Source: Aequitasia blattaphilus
GTDB lineage: Bacteria > Bacillota > Clostridia > Lachnospirales > Lachnospiraceae
Assembly (NCBI RefSeq): GCF_024721305.1
Contig: NZ_JAMXOD010000006.1
Location: 62,001 to 126,000, forward strand
DNA: 64,000 bases
Reading direction: 5' to 3'
A program made the translations under genes and the position numbers. The notes under the pieces are model-generated. The model was not told where the DNA came from. It did no database searches and was given only the letters and a program-made list of their open reading frames with translations. Of this stretch, positions 52,339 through 60,911 are shown piece by piece (the stretch's first letter is position 1; each line of letters opens with the position of its first letter).

Positions 52339-52352
52339 AAAGTAACCATGAT

Positions 52353-52376
52353 AAAGACCTAAAGGGTCTTTTTTTT
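52353..52376 (+). terminator. Terminator before the transfer genes
   Basis: AAGACC and GGTCTT pair around TAAAG, followed by a run of T residues that reaches the palindrome at 52377. Confidence 0.8.
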
Positions 52377-52393
52377 GTACCGAATTTCGGTAC
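52377..52393. repeat. Dispersed palindrome, copy upstream of the transfer operon
   Basis: GTACCGAATTTCGGTAC, perfect. It directly follows a terminator T run and ends 23 bases before the start at 52417. Confidence 0.9.
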
Positions 52394-52416
52394 ATCAAAA
52401 TAAGGAGGATTATTTT

Positions 52417-52632
52417 ATGAGAAATAATGGATTTGGAATTAAAGATAAGATTATCACAGTGTTAGTTTTAATAGTTGCGCTTGTATTAGCGTATTTAATA
52501 GTAACGTACCTGTTGCCGATTACACCACTCGCATTTTTACTTGTAAAAGGAAAAATGCTGGTATTTTTTGTAATCGCATTATTTCTATTACTAATTTTTG
52601 GATTTATAGCTAGAAAAATTAATAGACGATAA
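52417..52632 (+). CDS. Small double-helix membrane protein (71 aa)
   Basis: MRNNGFGIKDKIITVLVLIV begins the chain. Two membrane helices lie at residues about 11-32 and 44-65, followed by RKINRR. A small membrane protein at the head of a conjugation operon is common, but I cannot name it. It starts with AATAAGGAGGATTATTTT upstream. The pilin-like gene follows 12 bases after. Confidence 0.6.
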   Translation: MRNNGFGIKDKIITVLVLIVALVLAYLIVTYLLPITPLAFLLVKGKMLVFFVIALFLLLIFGFIARKINRR

Positions 52633-52644
52633 GAGGAGAAGAAA

Positions 52645-53013
52645 ATGAAGATGGTAAAGAAAAACATTAATGTAAAAATGACAGAAGAAAAAAGTAAGTT
52701 AATTAGAAAAAAAGCATTTGAACGATTTGTAGCATTTGTGTTTGTAGCTGGAGTAATGATTTTTGCATCTCCAATGACAACATTTGCAGCGACTGGAGGC
52801 GGAGCTGCTGTTACTGCAGGACTTGGTAGTTTACAAGAGCTTGTTTTAGCCTTTGTATCGGCGATTGGCATGATTCTTTGTGCCTGGGGAATTGGTGAAT
52901 GGGGAATTAGTACAAGTTCACAAGATGGTACAACACAAGCAAGTGCCCTGAAACGGATTGGTGGCGGTATTGTTATGGTACTTGCACCGCAAATTTTGGC
53001 AACCTTAGTATAA
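52645..53013 (+). CDS. VirB2/Maff2-like transfer-channel subunit
   Basis: A 122-residue protein with a basic start, a cleavable-type signal region (VAGVMIFASPMTTFAATGGG) and then two hydrophobic stretches around LGSLQELVLAFVSAIGMILC and GGGIVMVLAPQILATLV, separated by a short Gly/Ser loop. That is the size and plan of pilin-like VirB2/Maff2 proteins in Firmicutes conjugative elements. It lies just before a VirB6-like gene. Polymerisation is not shown. Confidence 0.7.
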   Translation: MKMVKKNINVKMTEEKSKLIRKKAFERFVAFVFVAGVMIFASPMTTFAATGGGAAVTAGLGSLQELVLAFVSAIGMILCAWGIGEWGISTSSQDGTTQASALKRIGGGIVMVLAPQILATLV

Positions 53014-53027
53014 AATGGAGGTTTTAA

Positions 53028-53855
53028 ATGGATAAATTGATGGATATATTGACAGGATTCTTAATGGGACCGGCATTTTCCATTGGCAACCTAATATGGC
53101 AATTTTTAATGGGAATGGTAACAGGGGTGATGACAACATCACCCTCTGCATTCTCACAAGAAGCATGGGACTATGTAAGACTTGTGTTATACCCTTGGGC
53201 ACAGAGTATAGGGATTGCACTTTTAAATACTTGGTTCTTTATTGGATTTATAAAACAGAATACAGATTTAAAACAAAACTTTACTTTTGAGGTATTTGTA
53301 AAATTGTGTATAAATGTTATTGCTGCCAACGCATTAATTTTGGGAATGATTAGAATTATACATGGCTTCTTCTGGATGGCTAGTGCTCTTACAGGACAAG
53401 TTCTACATGGTAGTTCTATATCATTTAGTAATGCAGATTTAGATGTCGGCACATGGGCATTTTTCGCCATATTTGGATTCATATATGTTTTAGTTGCTTT
53501 GATATGCGGTGGAATGATTTTTTTAACCGTGTATAGCCGTTACATAAAAATATTATTTATGGTTGCAACTGGACCAATTGCATTAAGTACGATTGCCGGC
53601 GGACAAGGAATCAGTAATACCGCGATTGCTTGGGTCAAAACCTTTTTGGGCTATTTATTTGAAATCGTAGCAATAGCGATTGTTTTGACGATTGGTAGTA
53701 AACTTATTCATTCAATTAATTGGATGACAGGCGGTGCTCTTGATTCCTACATGAATGGATTTTGGGGAGCGATTCAATCCCTTATCACCATGATTATTCT
53801 TGCTGCATCCGTAAAGGGAACAGATGGTATGCTGCGTAGGGCATTTGCGTTATAA
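53028..53855 (+). CDS. VirB6/TrbL-like polytopic transfer protein
   Basis: A 275-residue membrane protein with about six helices. The central YSRYIKILFMVATGPIALST and the end GFWGAIQSLITMIILAASVKG fit the TrbL/VirB6 group of type IV secretion channels. It should form part of the inner-membrane channel. The ribosome site is AAATGGAGGTTTTAA. Confidence 0.8.
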   Translation: MDKLMDILTGFLMGPAFSIGNLIWQFLMGMVTGVMTTSPSAFSQEAWDYVRLVLYPWAQSIGIALLNTWFFIGFIKQNTDLKQNFTFEVFVKLCINVIAANALILGMIRIIHGFFWMASALTGQVLHGSSISFSNADLDVGTWAFFAIFGFIYVLVALICGGMIFLTVYSRYIKILFMVATGPIALSTIAGGQGISNTAIAWVKTFLGYLFEIVAIAIVLTIGSKLIHSINWMTGGALDSYMNGFWGAIQSLITMIILAASVKGTDGMLRRAFAL

Positions 53856-53869
53856 AGGAGGAAAACTAA

Positions 53870-54259
53870 ATGATAATACCGATTAATAAGGACTTTGAAA
53901 AAGAATATCAAAATAACTCGTGGAAGGGGCTGACATTGCGCCAGACGATTAGTGGTCTCATTGCATTCTTAGTGAGCATAGGTATTGCAATCCTACTCTA
54001 CTTGAAGTTTGGATTTTCACCAGTAGCATGTGTTTATCTTTGCACACCACTTATGGGAGGAATTATCTTTTTGGGAGTCTATCGTTATCAGGATTTAAGT
54101 CTTATTGAACTTTTAAAATGTATGTTATTTACAAAAAACACAAAGGAACTTTCTATGATTTTAGAGGAGTACGATCCCGCAAATCAAAAAGTCTATGCGA
54201 TGGAATATCCAAAGACAAAAAAGAAGAAAATCAAAAAATCTAAAAGGAGGAAAAAATAA
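53870..54259 (+). CDS. PrgI/VirB3-like protein
   Basis: A 129-residue protein with two helices at about residues 25-65 (ISGLIAFLVSIGIAILLYLK, then CVYLCTPLMGGIIFLGVYR). The N-terminal IPINKDFEKEYQNNSWKGLT matches the start of PrgI family proteins. A very basic tail (KTKKKKIKKSKRRKK) follows. PrgI proteins act with the VirB4 ATPase, whose gene starts directly after the stop codon. Confidence 0.85.
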   Translation: MIIPINKDFEKEYQNNSWKGLTLRQTISGLIAFLVSIGIAILLYLKFGFSPVACVYLCTPLMGGIIFLGVYRYQDLSLIELLKCMLFTKNTKELSMILEEYDPANQKVYAMEYPKTKKKKIKKSKRRKK

Positions 54260-56932
54260 ATGGGAATATTCAATGCCACAAGTACATTTCTGGAACGTAA
54301 AAAGAAAACAACTCCAGTATATAAGACACCGAAAAGTATTTATCAAGCATTACAAGTTTCGGACTATGAGCCAACAGGCCTGTTTAAACTAGAGCCAAAG
54401 GGAGGTGTAGGTTTATATGACTGCTGTTACATCTTCGAAGACATTAATTATAGCGCGAAAAATGAAGAACAGAAAGAATCAACTTTAGTGAAAATGATGC
54501 GCTGGTTAAATGCAATGAATACGGATTTTAAAATTAGCATAGCAAATGAATATAGGAATATGGATGAATACTTTAAAAAAATGTTCATTGAAAAAAACAA
54601 AGAGGAATACCTAGCTCTTAGTGACGGAATAAGTCAGTGGCGAGTAGAGAAGGTAGGTCAGGAAGCAAATGTTAATAAGATGATGTATTTGGTTGTGACA
54701 ACAAGAGCAAAAGATTTTGAGGAAGCAGGGTTCTACTTTAAGACAATTGATTCGGAACTAAATAAGAACTTTGAATCTTGGGGATCTCGCCTTCATAAAA
54801 TGACTGCTTTTGAGCGATTCGCAAGTTTGCGGTCGTTCTTCCGTCAGGAAGAAAACAACTTGGCTGAGATTCTTCCAAAGCTCAAGAATGGAGATATTAA
54901 AAACAATGTATTACCAATATCATTAAAAAGCTATAGCAATTTTATGCTGATGGGCGAGACCTATGTTTCTGTTCTTTTTGGACATGACTATGGAAGTTCT
55001 GTAGATGCAGATAAATTTGTCCATGAGTTTATTGATGTGCCCTTTCCGCTATATCTGACGTTAGATTATGCTCCAATTGAGCGACAAACTTTAAAGGATC
55101 GGTTAGCGGCAGCACATACAAATAACGAGAGAGCAATACAAGAGGAGGCAGATGCAAAGGCTAAAGCAGGAGCAAAGGTTATCAGTACGTCATATCGTAA
55201 AGAAAAAATCAAAGATGAGTTAGAAGCTTACCGTGATCAAGTGGATGATAACTCGGAGAAAGCATTTTATATGGGACTGCTTCTTGTAGTTGTAGCAGAT
55301 AGTGAAGAGGAACTGGCGCAACGGATTCAACGTATGCAATCAATTGGCAGACAAAACAGTGTACGTCTGGATATCTACAATTTCCAACAACTCAATGCTT
55401 TAAATACGGCACTTCCAATTGGTGGGCGGCAAGTAAATCATATGCGTAGCTTCTTAACATCCTCTATTGTGGCTTTTCATCCATATTATGCTCAGGACAT
55501 TCAAGAAATTGGAGGTATTTTTTATGGCATCAATCGAAAGACAAAAAGAGCAATTCTAGCAGACCGAAAAAAGTTAAAGAGTCCACATGGAATTGTTGTG
55601 GGTCACACTGGAGCGGGAAAGTCGATGCTTCTAAAAAGTACAGAAATTTCTCAAGTATTGTTGTCAACAGATGATGATATTCTTGCAATTGATCCACAGA
55701 ACGAGTTGGAAGGTGTAACCCCGGAATGGGGAGGGACATTTATTGATTTCACACCAAAAGCAGAAATATACCTGAATTCTTTTGAAATTCCAGAAGAGAT
55801 TTTTAACGGATCGAATAAGAAGAAAGAAAAATTCGTTGCAAATCAAAGTGATTATGCAAAATCTTTTTGTACTGCAACCATGACAAATATCTTAGTGACA
55901 CAGGAACATTTGTCAATCATTGGGCGGTGTGTGAGACAGATGTATGAAGAATCTTTTGAGCAGAAACGACTAAAAAAACAGCCAACACTTATTATCCTAC
56001 GAGAGAAGTTACGACTGGAAATGGAGTCGGCGGGAGACACTGGAGATAAGCGAAGAATTCAAGAAATCTATAATTCTTTAGAAGAATATACAGACGGTGG
56101 TTATGATATGTTCTCACATCCTACAAATATTAAAATTAATAACCGCTTTACGGTCTTTGGAATTGCAAATGTTCCTGAAAATATGTGGGAAGTATCAATG
56201 ATTACAATAATGAATTATCTTCAGACAAGAATTGATTATAACCAAGACCTTCAGAGAGCAACAAGATTTATTGTAGATGAAACACAAGTAGTGTCAGAAA
56301 AGCCAACCAGTGCTGCTATGCTTGTAAAGGCTACCGTTACATTTAGAAAATACGGTGGGATCTGCACTTTTCTTATGCAGAATGCATCGAAAGCAATTGA
56401 GAATAAGGCGTTAAAAGACATGTTTGCAAACTGTGGATACAAATGTTTCTTGGATCAATCTGGAGGAGATGCGAGGGCAATTAGTGAGATTATTGAATTT
56501 AGTGAAGAGGAATTTAATTCTCTTGCCGAAGAAAAGCCGGGACATGGAGTTATGGTATGGGGAAAGAAGACAATTCTTTTTGATGCGTATATGGACCCAG
56601 CTAATCCGATCTATGATTTGATAAGTACAAACTTCCACGAAAAAGCTTCAAGAGCAAAGAAGAATCAAGAGAGTGTACCGAATTTCGGTACAAAAGAAAT
56701 AGAATTAGATCCAGAGCAAATAAAAGAAACCGAGACTCTAGTAATCGATGAAGTGGATAAGGAAATCATATGTCAGGCAGCGAGTCTGAGTGCAATTTCA
56801 GTAAGAGATGCAGCAGCAATACTTTCCAAATCAGAAGATGAAGCTGTGGACATTCTTTCTTCCTTGGTTTCTGCGAAAATACTTCAATCCGAAGGTGAGG
56901 ATTTTAATAGACAGTATCGGAAATGTAGCTAA
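54260..56932 (+). CDS. VirB4-type conjugation ATPase
   Basis: An 890-residue motor protein of the type IV secretion system. The N-terminal domain (about 1-400) is the CagE/TrbE-like part. The Walker A GHTGAGKSMLLKS lies near residue 447, the Walker B RFIVDETQVV near residue 669, and TFRKYGGICTFLMQNASKA follows. A C-terminal extension of about 90 residues contains the palindrome-encoded VPNFGT and a small helical/winged-helix region (SLSAISVRDAAAILSKSEDE), which is not part of the standard VirB4. It starts right after prgI with an AAAAGGAGG site inside that gene. Confidence 0.92.
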   Translation: MGIFNATSTFLERKKKTTPVYKTPKSIYQALQVSDYEPTGLFKLEPKGGVGLYDCCYIFEDINYSAKNEEQKESTLVKMMRWLNAMNTDFKISIANEYRNMDEYFKKMFIEKNKEEYLALSDGISQWRVEKVGQEANVNKMMYLVVTTRAKDFEEAGFYFKTIDSELNKNFESWGSRLHKMTAFERFASLRSFFRQEENNLAEILPKLKNGDIKNNVLPISLKSYSNFMLMGETYVSVLFGHDYGSSVDADKFVHEFIDVPFPLYLTLDYAPIERQTLKDRLAAAHTNNERAIQEEADAKAKAGAKVISTSYRKEKIKDELEAYRDQVDDNSEKAFYMGLLLVVVADSEEELAQRIQRMQSIGRQNSVRLDIYNFQQLNALNTALPIGGRQVNHMRSFLTSSIVAFHPYYAQDIQEIGGIFYGINRKTKRAILADRKKLKSPHGIVVGHTGAGKSMLLKSTEISQVLLSTDDDILAIDPQNELEGVTPEWGGTFIDFTPKAEIYLNSFEIPEEIFNGSNKKKEKFVANQSDYAKSFCTATMTNILVTQEHLSIIGRCVRQMYEESFEQKRLKKQPTLIILREKLRLEMESAGDTGDKRRIQEIYNSLEEYTDGGYDMFSHPTNIKINNRFTVFGIANVPENMWEVSMITIMNYLQTRIDYNQDLQRATRFIVDETQVVSEKPTSAAMLVKATVTFRKYGGICTFLMQNASKAIENKALKDMFANCGYKCFLDQSGGDARAISEIIEFSEEEFNSLAEEKPGHGVMVWGKKTILFDAYMDPANPIYDLISTNFHEKASRAKKNQESVPNFGTKEIELDPEQIKETETLVIDEVDKEIICQAASLSAISVRDAAAILSKSEDEAVDILSSLVSAKILQSEGEDFNRQYRKCS
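56675..56691. repeat. Dispersed palindrome, copy within virB4
   Basis: GTACCGAATTTCGGTAC, perfect, in frame in virB4 at the start of the C-terminal extension and read as part of VPNFGT. Confidence 0.9.
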
Positions 56933-56953
56933 TACAAAACGGAGAACTGAAAA

Positions 56954-58687
56954 ATGAAACTAATGAAAGAAAGCCAAACCAATCTTAAAATTGTAGAAGA
57001 TGGTGTGACAAAAGGTGTCCAGGAAGTAAAAAGAAAAACAGAAGAAATTGGAAAGCAAACGGCGCCGGAAAAGGAAGGAGAACAAGAGAAAGAGAAGACG
57101 AATACCTTGAATCCTAATCCATATCTTAAAATGAAAGAAAAAAGGAAATGGGATCGGTTAAGTGCCAGTAAAAAGAATAAATACTACCGAAAAGCGAATA
57201 GATATAATGGGAAGACGGTTCTTCAAAAAAAATCTTCTGTTCTAAACGTCAATGGTGAGAAGAAAAACTCGGCTAACAATTCTTCTATGCTTCATTCATC
57301 AGGTGTTGGGAATGGTGTTCAAGCAGGAAAGATTGGTAAAAAAGAAATATCTGTTGCCTCAAAAGAAGGGACATTAAAAACAATTGAAACAGGAGTGAAG
57401 CAAGGGGCTAAGCAAGGTGTGAAGGTTGCTACAGAAGCAGGAGCAGGAGTCGCAACTGGAGTCGCAACAGGCGGTGTCAGCGTTGTTGCAGGAGCATCTC
57501 TTAAGGTTGCGAATAAATTTAAGGAGAGCTTACAACAAAAAGCGGCTACACAAAGTGCTCATCTTAACGAAATGCAGAAGAAGGCAAATGAACAGATTGA
57601 AAAAGGCATGGAGAAGAAAGGTTTTGGTGGAGCTGTTCAAGTTGCTCTTGGTGTGTTACTTGCAGGGGTAGGTAGCATTCTTTCATCGATCGTATCTTTC
57701 ACAGGAATTCTCATGGGATCATTGATTTCTCTTATTCTAGTAGGAGTGCTTGTTTTAATTATTACAATTACAATAGGTACAGCACAATTAAGTAGTGGTA
57801 CACAAAATGGAATGGCGAGAGTGGCAAAAGAGGAGTTGGCAAATGCAGATAAAAATGTAGGAGGTTCTAAGTATAAGGACTGGTATGGAATGAATGCAGA
57901 CTGGTGCGCTATATTTGTATCTTGGTGTGCGAATGAATGTGGTTACATAGAAGAAAAAATTGTTCCTAAGAGTGCATCAGTGGCAGGATACCGTAGTTGG
58001 TATCAAGGGAAGAATTTGTATAAAACAAAAGAAAGTGAGTATCACCCTAAGGCAGGAGATTTAATTGTATTTGAAAATGGTATGTCCCATATTGGAATTG
58101 TTGTAGGATATGATGCGGAGAGTGATCGGGTGGAAACAATTGAGGGAAACTCTGGCAATAGTTCTAGCAGCCCTTATCACGCAAGTAGTCATGTGACGCA
58201 TAATTATTATCCGAGAAGTTACTCAGCTATTTCTGGTTATTGTACTCCAGAATATCCAGAAGAAGATTCAATTGAGATTCCAGAGCCATATGGAACTGTA
58301 TATACCTATATGGGGTGGCAGACAATTACAAGTCCAAGCTCTAACCAATATAAATTACGGGAAGAAGCGGGTATGAATTTTGACGCAGATGGATTCGCAA
58401 AGATTGGAGAACGATATGTAATTGCGTGTACTACTAAATTTGGTAAAGTTGGAGATTATATTGATTGGGAGCTGGAAAACGGCGAGGTTATACGTTCTGT
58501 TGTAGGTGATATTAAAAACCAAAGTGATTCAGGAGCCAACGAATATGGACATCAAGAAGGTCGAGGGGTTGTTGAATTTGTTGTCGATAAATACTCATGG
58601 TATGGAACATCAAAACACCCCAAACAGTTTCATCCAGAATGGGATTCACGAGTTGTTCGAGCAATTAGATCGGGAAGTTATTGGTAG
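56954..58687 (+). CDS. Membrane-anchored CHAP-domain peptidoglycan hydrolase
   Basis: A 577-residue protein of the transfer operon. A long basic, disordered N-terminal part (residues about 1-140) is followed by a Gly/Ala stretch. A hydrophobic anchor lies around residues 225-275 (LISLILVGVLVLIITITIG). A CHAP domain follows (about 285-430), with the catalytic Cys in NADWCAIFVSWCANECG and the His in MSHIGIVVGY. The C-terminal 140 residues (YGTVYTYMGWQTIT to VVRAIRSG) form another domain that is not known to me; it could bind peptidoglycan. CHAP enzymes open the wall for the transfer apparatus. It lies 21 bases after virB4. Confidence 0.87.
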   Translation: MKLMKESQTNLKIVEDGVTKGVQEVKRKTEEIGKQTAPEKEGEQEKEKTNTLNPNPYLKMKEKRKWDRLSASKKNKYYRKANRYNGKTVLQKKSSVLNVNGEKKNSANNSSMLHSSGVGNGVQAGKIGKKEISVASKEGTLKTIETGVKQGAKQGVKVATEAGAGVATGVATGGVSVVAGASLKVANKFKESLQQKAATQSAHLNEMQKKANEQIEKGMEKKGFGGAVQVALGVLLAGVGSILSSIVSFTGILMGSLISLILVGVLVLIITITIGTAQLSSGTQNGMARVAKEELANADKNVGGSKYKDWYGMNADWCAIFVSWCANECGYIEEKIVPKSASVAGYRSWYQGKNLYKTKESEYHPKAGDLIVFENGMSHIGIVVGYDAESDRVETIEGNSGNSSSSPYHASSHVTHNYYPRSYSAISGYCTPEYPEEDSIEIPEPYGTVYTYMGWQTITSPSSNQYKLREEAGMNFDADGFAKIGERYVIACTTKFGKVGDYIDWELENGEVIRSVVGDIKNQSDSGANEYGHQEGRGVVEFVVDKYSWYGTSKHPKQFHPEWDSRVVRAIRSGSYW

Positions 58688-58704
58688 TAAGAAAGGAGAA
58701 ACGA

Positions 58705-59256
58705 ATGAAATTAAAAAGAGATGTGAAAATTCCAAGATATTATTTTCTGATTGTAGTGGGAATAATATCTTTACTTGCTGCAGTTATTGTCGGTGCACAA
58801 AGTGTCCGGACAAAAAAGAAAGAGGAACAGGCAAAGGTACAGGAAAAAGTACAGGTAGAATTTGAAGAGAAGGAAGAGAAAGAGACGTCATATAGTATTG
58901 ATTATGACGAGTATGTTGTGTTAGAAAACCGACAAGAGTTTGCAGATGCTCTACTTGGAAATTATGCAGCCTTTTTGGATCAAGAGGTCAATGTTTTTGT
59001 ACAGAAGAACGAGATTAAAGCGACAAGAGCAAAATGTGTAGATTCTTATATTCCGTATGATCATCCAGAAGAAACTTATATCTATATTTTCCTAGATGAT
59101 GAGGAAGAAACCATTTTAGAAGCACATATTGAACCAAAGAGTAAGGAGATTGAAATTGCACGGTCAGCACTTACAAAAGCTGATATCAAAGAGGGAGTAT
59201 GGAAACAAGAAAGTAATGCTCCAGCAATAAGAGATGTTCAAGAGGAGGATAAATGA
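58705..59256 (+). CDS. VirB8-like or accessory membrane protein (183 aa)
   Basis: A single N-terminal helix (residues about 14-33, YYFLIVVGIISLLAAVIVGA) is followed by a highly charged linker and an outside domain of about 125 residues (YDEYVVLENRQEFADALLGN, CVDSYIPYDHPEETYIYIFL). The plan of one helix plus a small extracytoplasmic domain next to a CHAP gene fits a channel accessory protein, perhaps VirB8-like, but I see no diagnostic motif. I chose the start at 58705 because AAGAAAGGAGAAACG precedes it. Its end overlaps the next gene. Confidence 0.6.
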   Translation: MKLKRDVKIPRYYFLIVVGIISLLAAVIVGAQSVRTKKKEEQAKVQEKVQVEFEEKEEKETSYSIDYDEYVVLENRQEFADALLGNYAAFLDQEVNVFVQKNEIKATRAKCVDSYIPYDHPEETYIYIFLDDEEETILEAHIEPKSKEIEIARSALTKADIKEGVWKQESNAPAIRDVQEEDK

Positions 59257-59531
59257 TGACGCTGCAAGAGAGAATGAATTATGAATGGGAAAGATTTTAC
59301 TTGGATTGTATGCGCACAACAAAAGAAGCGATTTTCACAAAAGCGGAAGAGATTTCTGTGAAAAGAAGAATTTGTGAGTACTTAAAAAAGAAAAAAATAT
59401 CAGAGTCTCAACAAGAAAAATTAGCATCATTAGGTAACATTTTAGAGAGCTGTTATTCATATATTTATGAGATGACAGACATAAAAAGCTTTGAGGACTC
59501 TTATATTCGTAAATGGATTCAACAATTGTAG
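59253..59531 (+). CDS. DUF3848-like small protein
   Basis: A 92-residue soluble protein: MTLQERMNYEWERFYLDCMR, then KEAIFTKAEEISVKRRICEYL and a conserved-looking Tyr-rich end. The length and the N-terminal pattern match small DUF3848-type proteins that accompany Tn1549-like elements. Function is unknown. It overlaps the preceding gene by four bases (ATGATG at the junction). Confidence 0.6.
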   Translation: MMTLQERMNYEWERFYLDCMRTTKEAIFTKAEEISVKRRICEYLKKKKISESQQEKLASLGNILESCYSYIYEMTDIKSFEDSYIRKWIQQL

Positions 59532-59543
59532 GGAGGAAAGCAA

Positions 59544-59756
59544 ATGGGAATAGCAATCCAAGATAATGTTGTAATCGGTCACTACAAGGAAGAGGCAGTT
59601 GTTTTAGTAGAGACTGGAGAACTTTTTTTGTTTCCAGGAGATAGAAATGAAACTCCGGTTGGAACAACCCTATCTACAAATAAGTACTTTATTCCGATTA
59701 TAAAAAAGAGTAAAAGAGATCAAGATGAAATCCTAAAGATCTATCACGATATTTGA
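59544..59756 (+). CDS. Small protein of unknown function (70 aa)
   Basis: The protein starts MGIAIQDNVVIGHYKEEAVV and has the beta-strand pattern of a small barrel. TAGGGAGGAAAGCAA precedes the start. It lies between the DUF3848-like gene and the ArdC-like gene, with a 12-base gap before and 13 after. No family is recognised. Confidence 0.55.
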   Translation: MGIAIQDNVVIGHYKEEAVVLVETGELFLFPGDRNETPVGTTLSTNKYFIPIIKKSKRDQDEILKIYHDI

Positions 59757-59769
59757 AGAGGAAAACAAA

Positions 59770-60846
59770 ATGAAAAAGCAATCATATAATAAAGAAGCAT
59801 GGAAGAAGAGTTTGATAGAAAAGGAGGAAAAAGCAAGGCAATATGTTGAGGAGTTCGGAAAGTCTTATCAGGAGAATCCTGAGAGGCTGGCCGAACTCTT
59901 TGAGTTTGGGGCTAAATTTCCTCGTTATAGCTATAAAAATCAAGTTTTAATTCAGAGTCAAAATGAGTTTGCTCTTTTCGTACAATCTTTTGATAGATGG
60001 AAAGATGAAGGGTGGCATGTCGAAAAAGGTGAAAAAGGGTTGATGGTTTGGGTTCCAGTTACAGCAACTTTTTTAAAGATAGATGGAAAAGAGATTCCTC
60101 TTATTGGGGCAACCAAGGAGCAAAAAGAGAATTATAAAAAAGGAATAATCGAAGGAGAACAACGACTAAGATTTAAATTGGGTACGGTTTTTGATATCTC
60201 ACAAACTGACTTTCCTAAAGAACGTTATCCGGAGTATTTTTCAGTGGGATATGATTCTAAAGAACACCAAGAATTAACACAGGCAATCATAGAATTTTCT
60301 AATGATGTATTACATTGCCCTGTCGAGTTTTCAAATGTTTCGTCAATCGCATTAAGAGGAATGTATTACCCAGATGAAAATAAGATTATCATAAACGAAA
60401 AGCTAAATGACACAGAAAAGTTAAGTACCCTATCTCATGAATTAGGACATGCTCTTATTCATCAGGGTGAAAATAGTTCAAGCGTTGCAAAAAAAGAATA
60501 TGAAGCGGATGCTGTGAGTATTTTGTTACAATCCCATCAGGGAATTCCATTATCGGAAAGTAGAAAAGCTCATTTTGCAAATCATTACAAGGAACATGTG
60601 AGTGAACTAGAAAGTAAATATTCTAACTTAAGTCAATTGTTGAAAGAAAAAAAGATACAAGAATCACTAGAAAAATCATTCAATGAAGCCCATTCTGTTT
60701 TCAAAGAACACATGCCAGCACTTGAGTATCGATATAAGAAAAATACATGTAAGGATATGAAAGAAAGTTTCTCCCCAAAAGCAGAAAGAAAAATGTCTAT
60801 ATCAAAAGCCTCATTAAATAGAGAGGAGAAAAAATTAAAATTGTGA
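59770..60846 (+). CDS. ArdC-like antirestriction protein with metallopeptidase domain
   Basis: A 358-residue protein. The N-terminal part (about 25-125) has the ArdC-type single-strand DNA-binding pattern: FPRYSYKNQVLIQSQNEFAL, then SFDRWKDEGWHVEKGEKGL and VWVPVT. A linker leads to an ImmA/IrrE-like zinc peptidase domain with the motif LSHELGHALIHQGEN near residue 221 and EYEADAVSILL as the third ligand region. A basic helical tail follows. ArdC-type proteins protect incoming single-stranded DNA from restriction and may cleave regulators. Its place in the transfer region fits that use. Confidence 0.85.
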   Translation: MKKQSYNKEAWKKSLIEKEEKARQYVEEFGKSYQENPERLAELFEFGAKFPRYSYKNQVLIQSQNEFALFVQSFDRWKDEGWHVEKGEKGLMVWVPVTATFLKIDGKEIPLIGATKEQKENYKKGIIEGEQRLRFKLGTVFDISQTDFPKERYPEYFSVGYDSKEHQELTQAIIEFSNDVLHCPVEFSNVSSIALRGMYYPDENKIIINEKLNDTEKLSTLSHELGHALIHQGENSSSVAKKEYEADAVSILLQSHQGIPLSESRKAHFANHYKEHVSELESKYSNLSQLLKEKKIQESLEKSFNEAHSVFKEHMPALEYRYKKNTCKDMKESFSPKAERKMSISKASLNREEKKLKL

Positions 60847-60858
60847 TGTTAAAGTACT

Positions 60859-60886
60859 TTGATTGTTCATGGTATTGAAATATGAT
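60859..60886 (+). promoter_or_regulatory. Promoter upstream of the two small membrane genes
   Basis: TTGATT and TATGAT lie 16 bases apart, 25 bases upstream of the start at 60912. This gives the two following genes their own start. Confidence 0.55.
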
Positions 60887-60911
60887 AGAATAAAGCAAGG
60901 AGCGTGTAAAA

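Noticed and set aside
35255-56691. The GTACCGAATTTCGGTAC copies as insertion-sequence ends or small transposons
   Set aside because: They occur singly, show no paired ends or target duplications, and two lie within intact coding regions.
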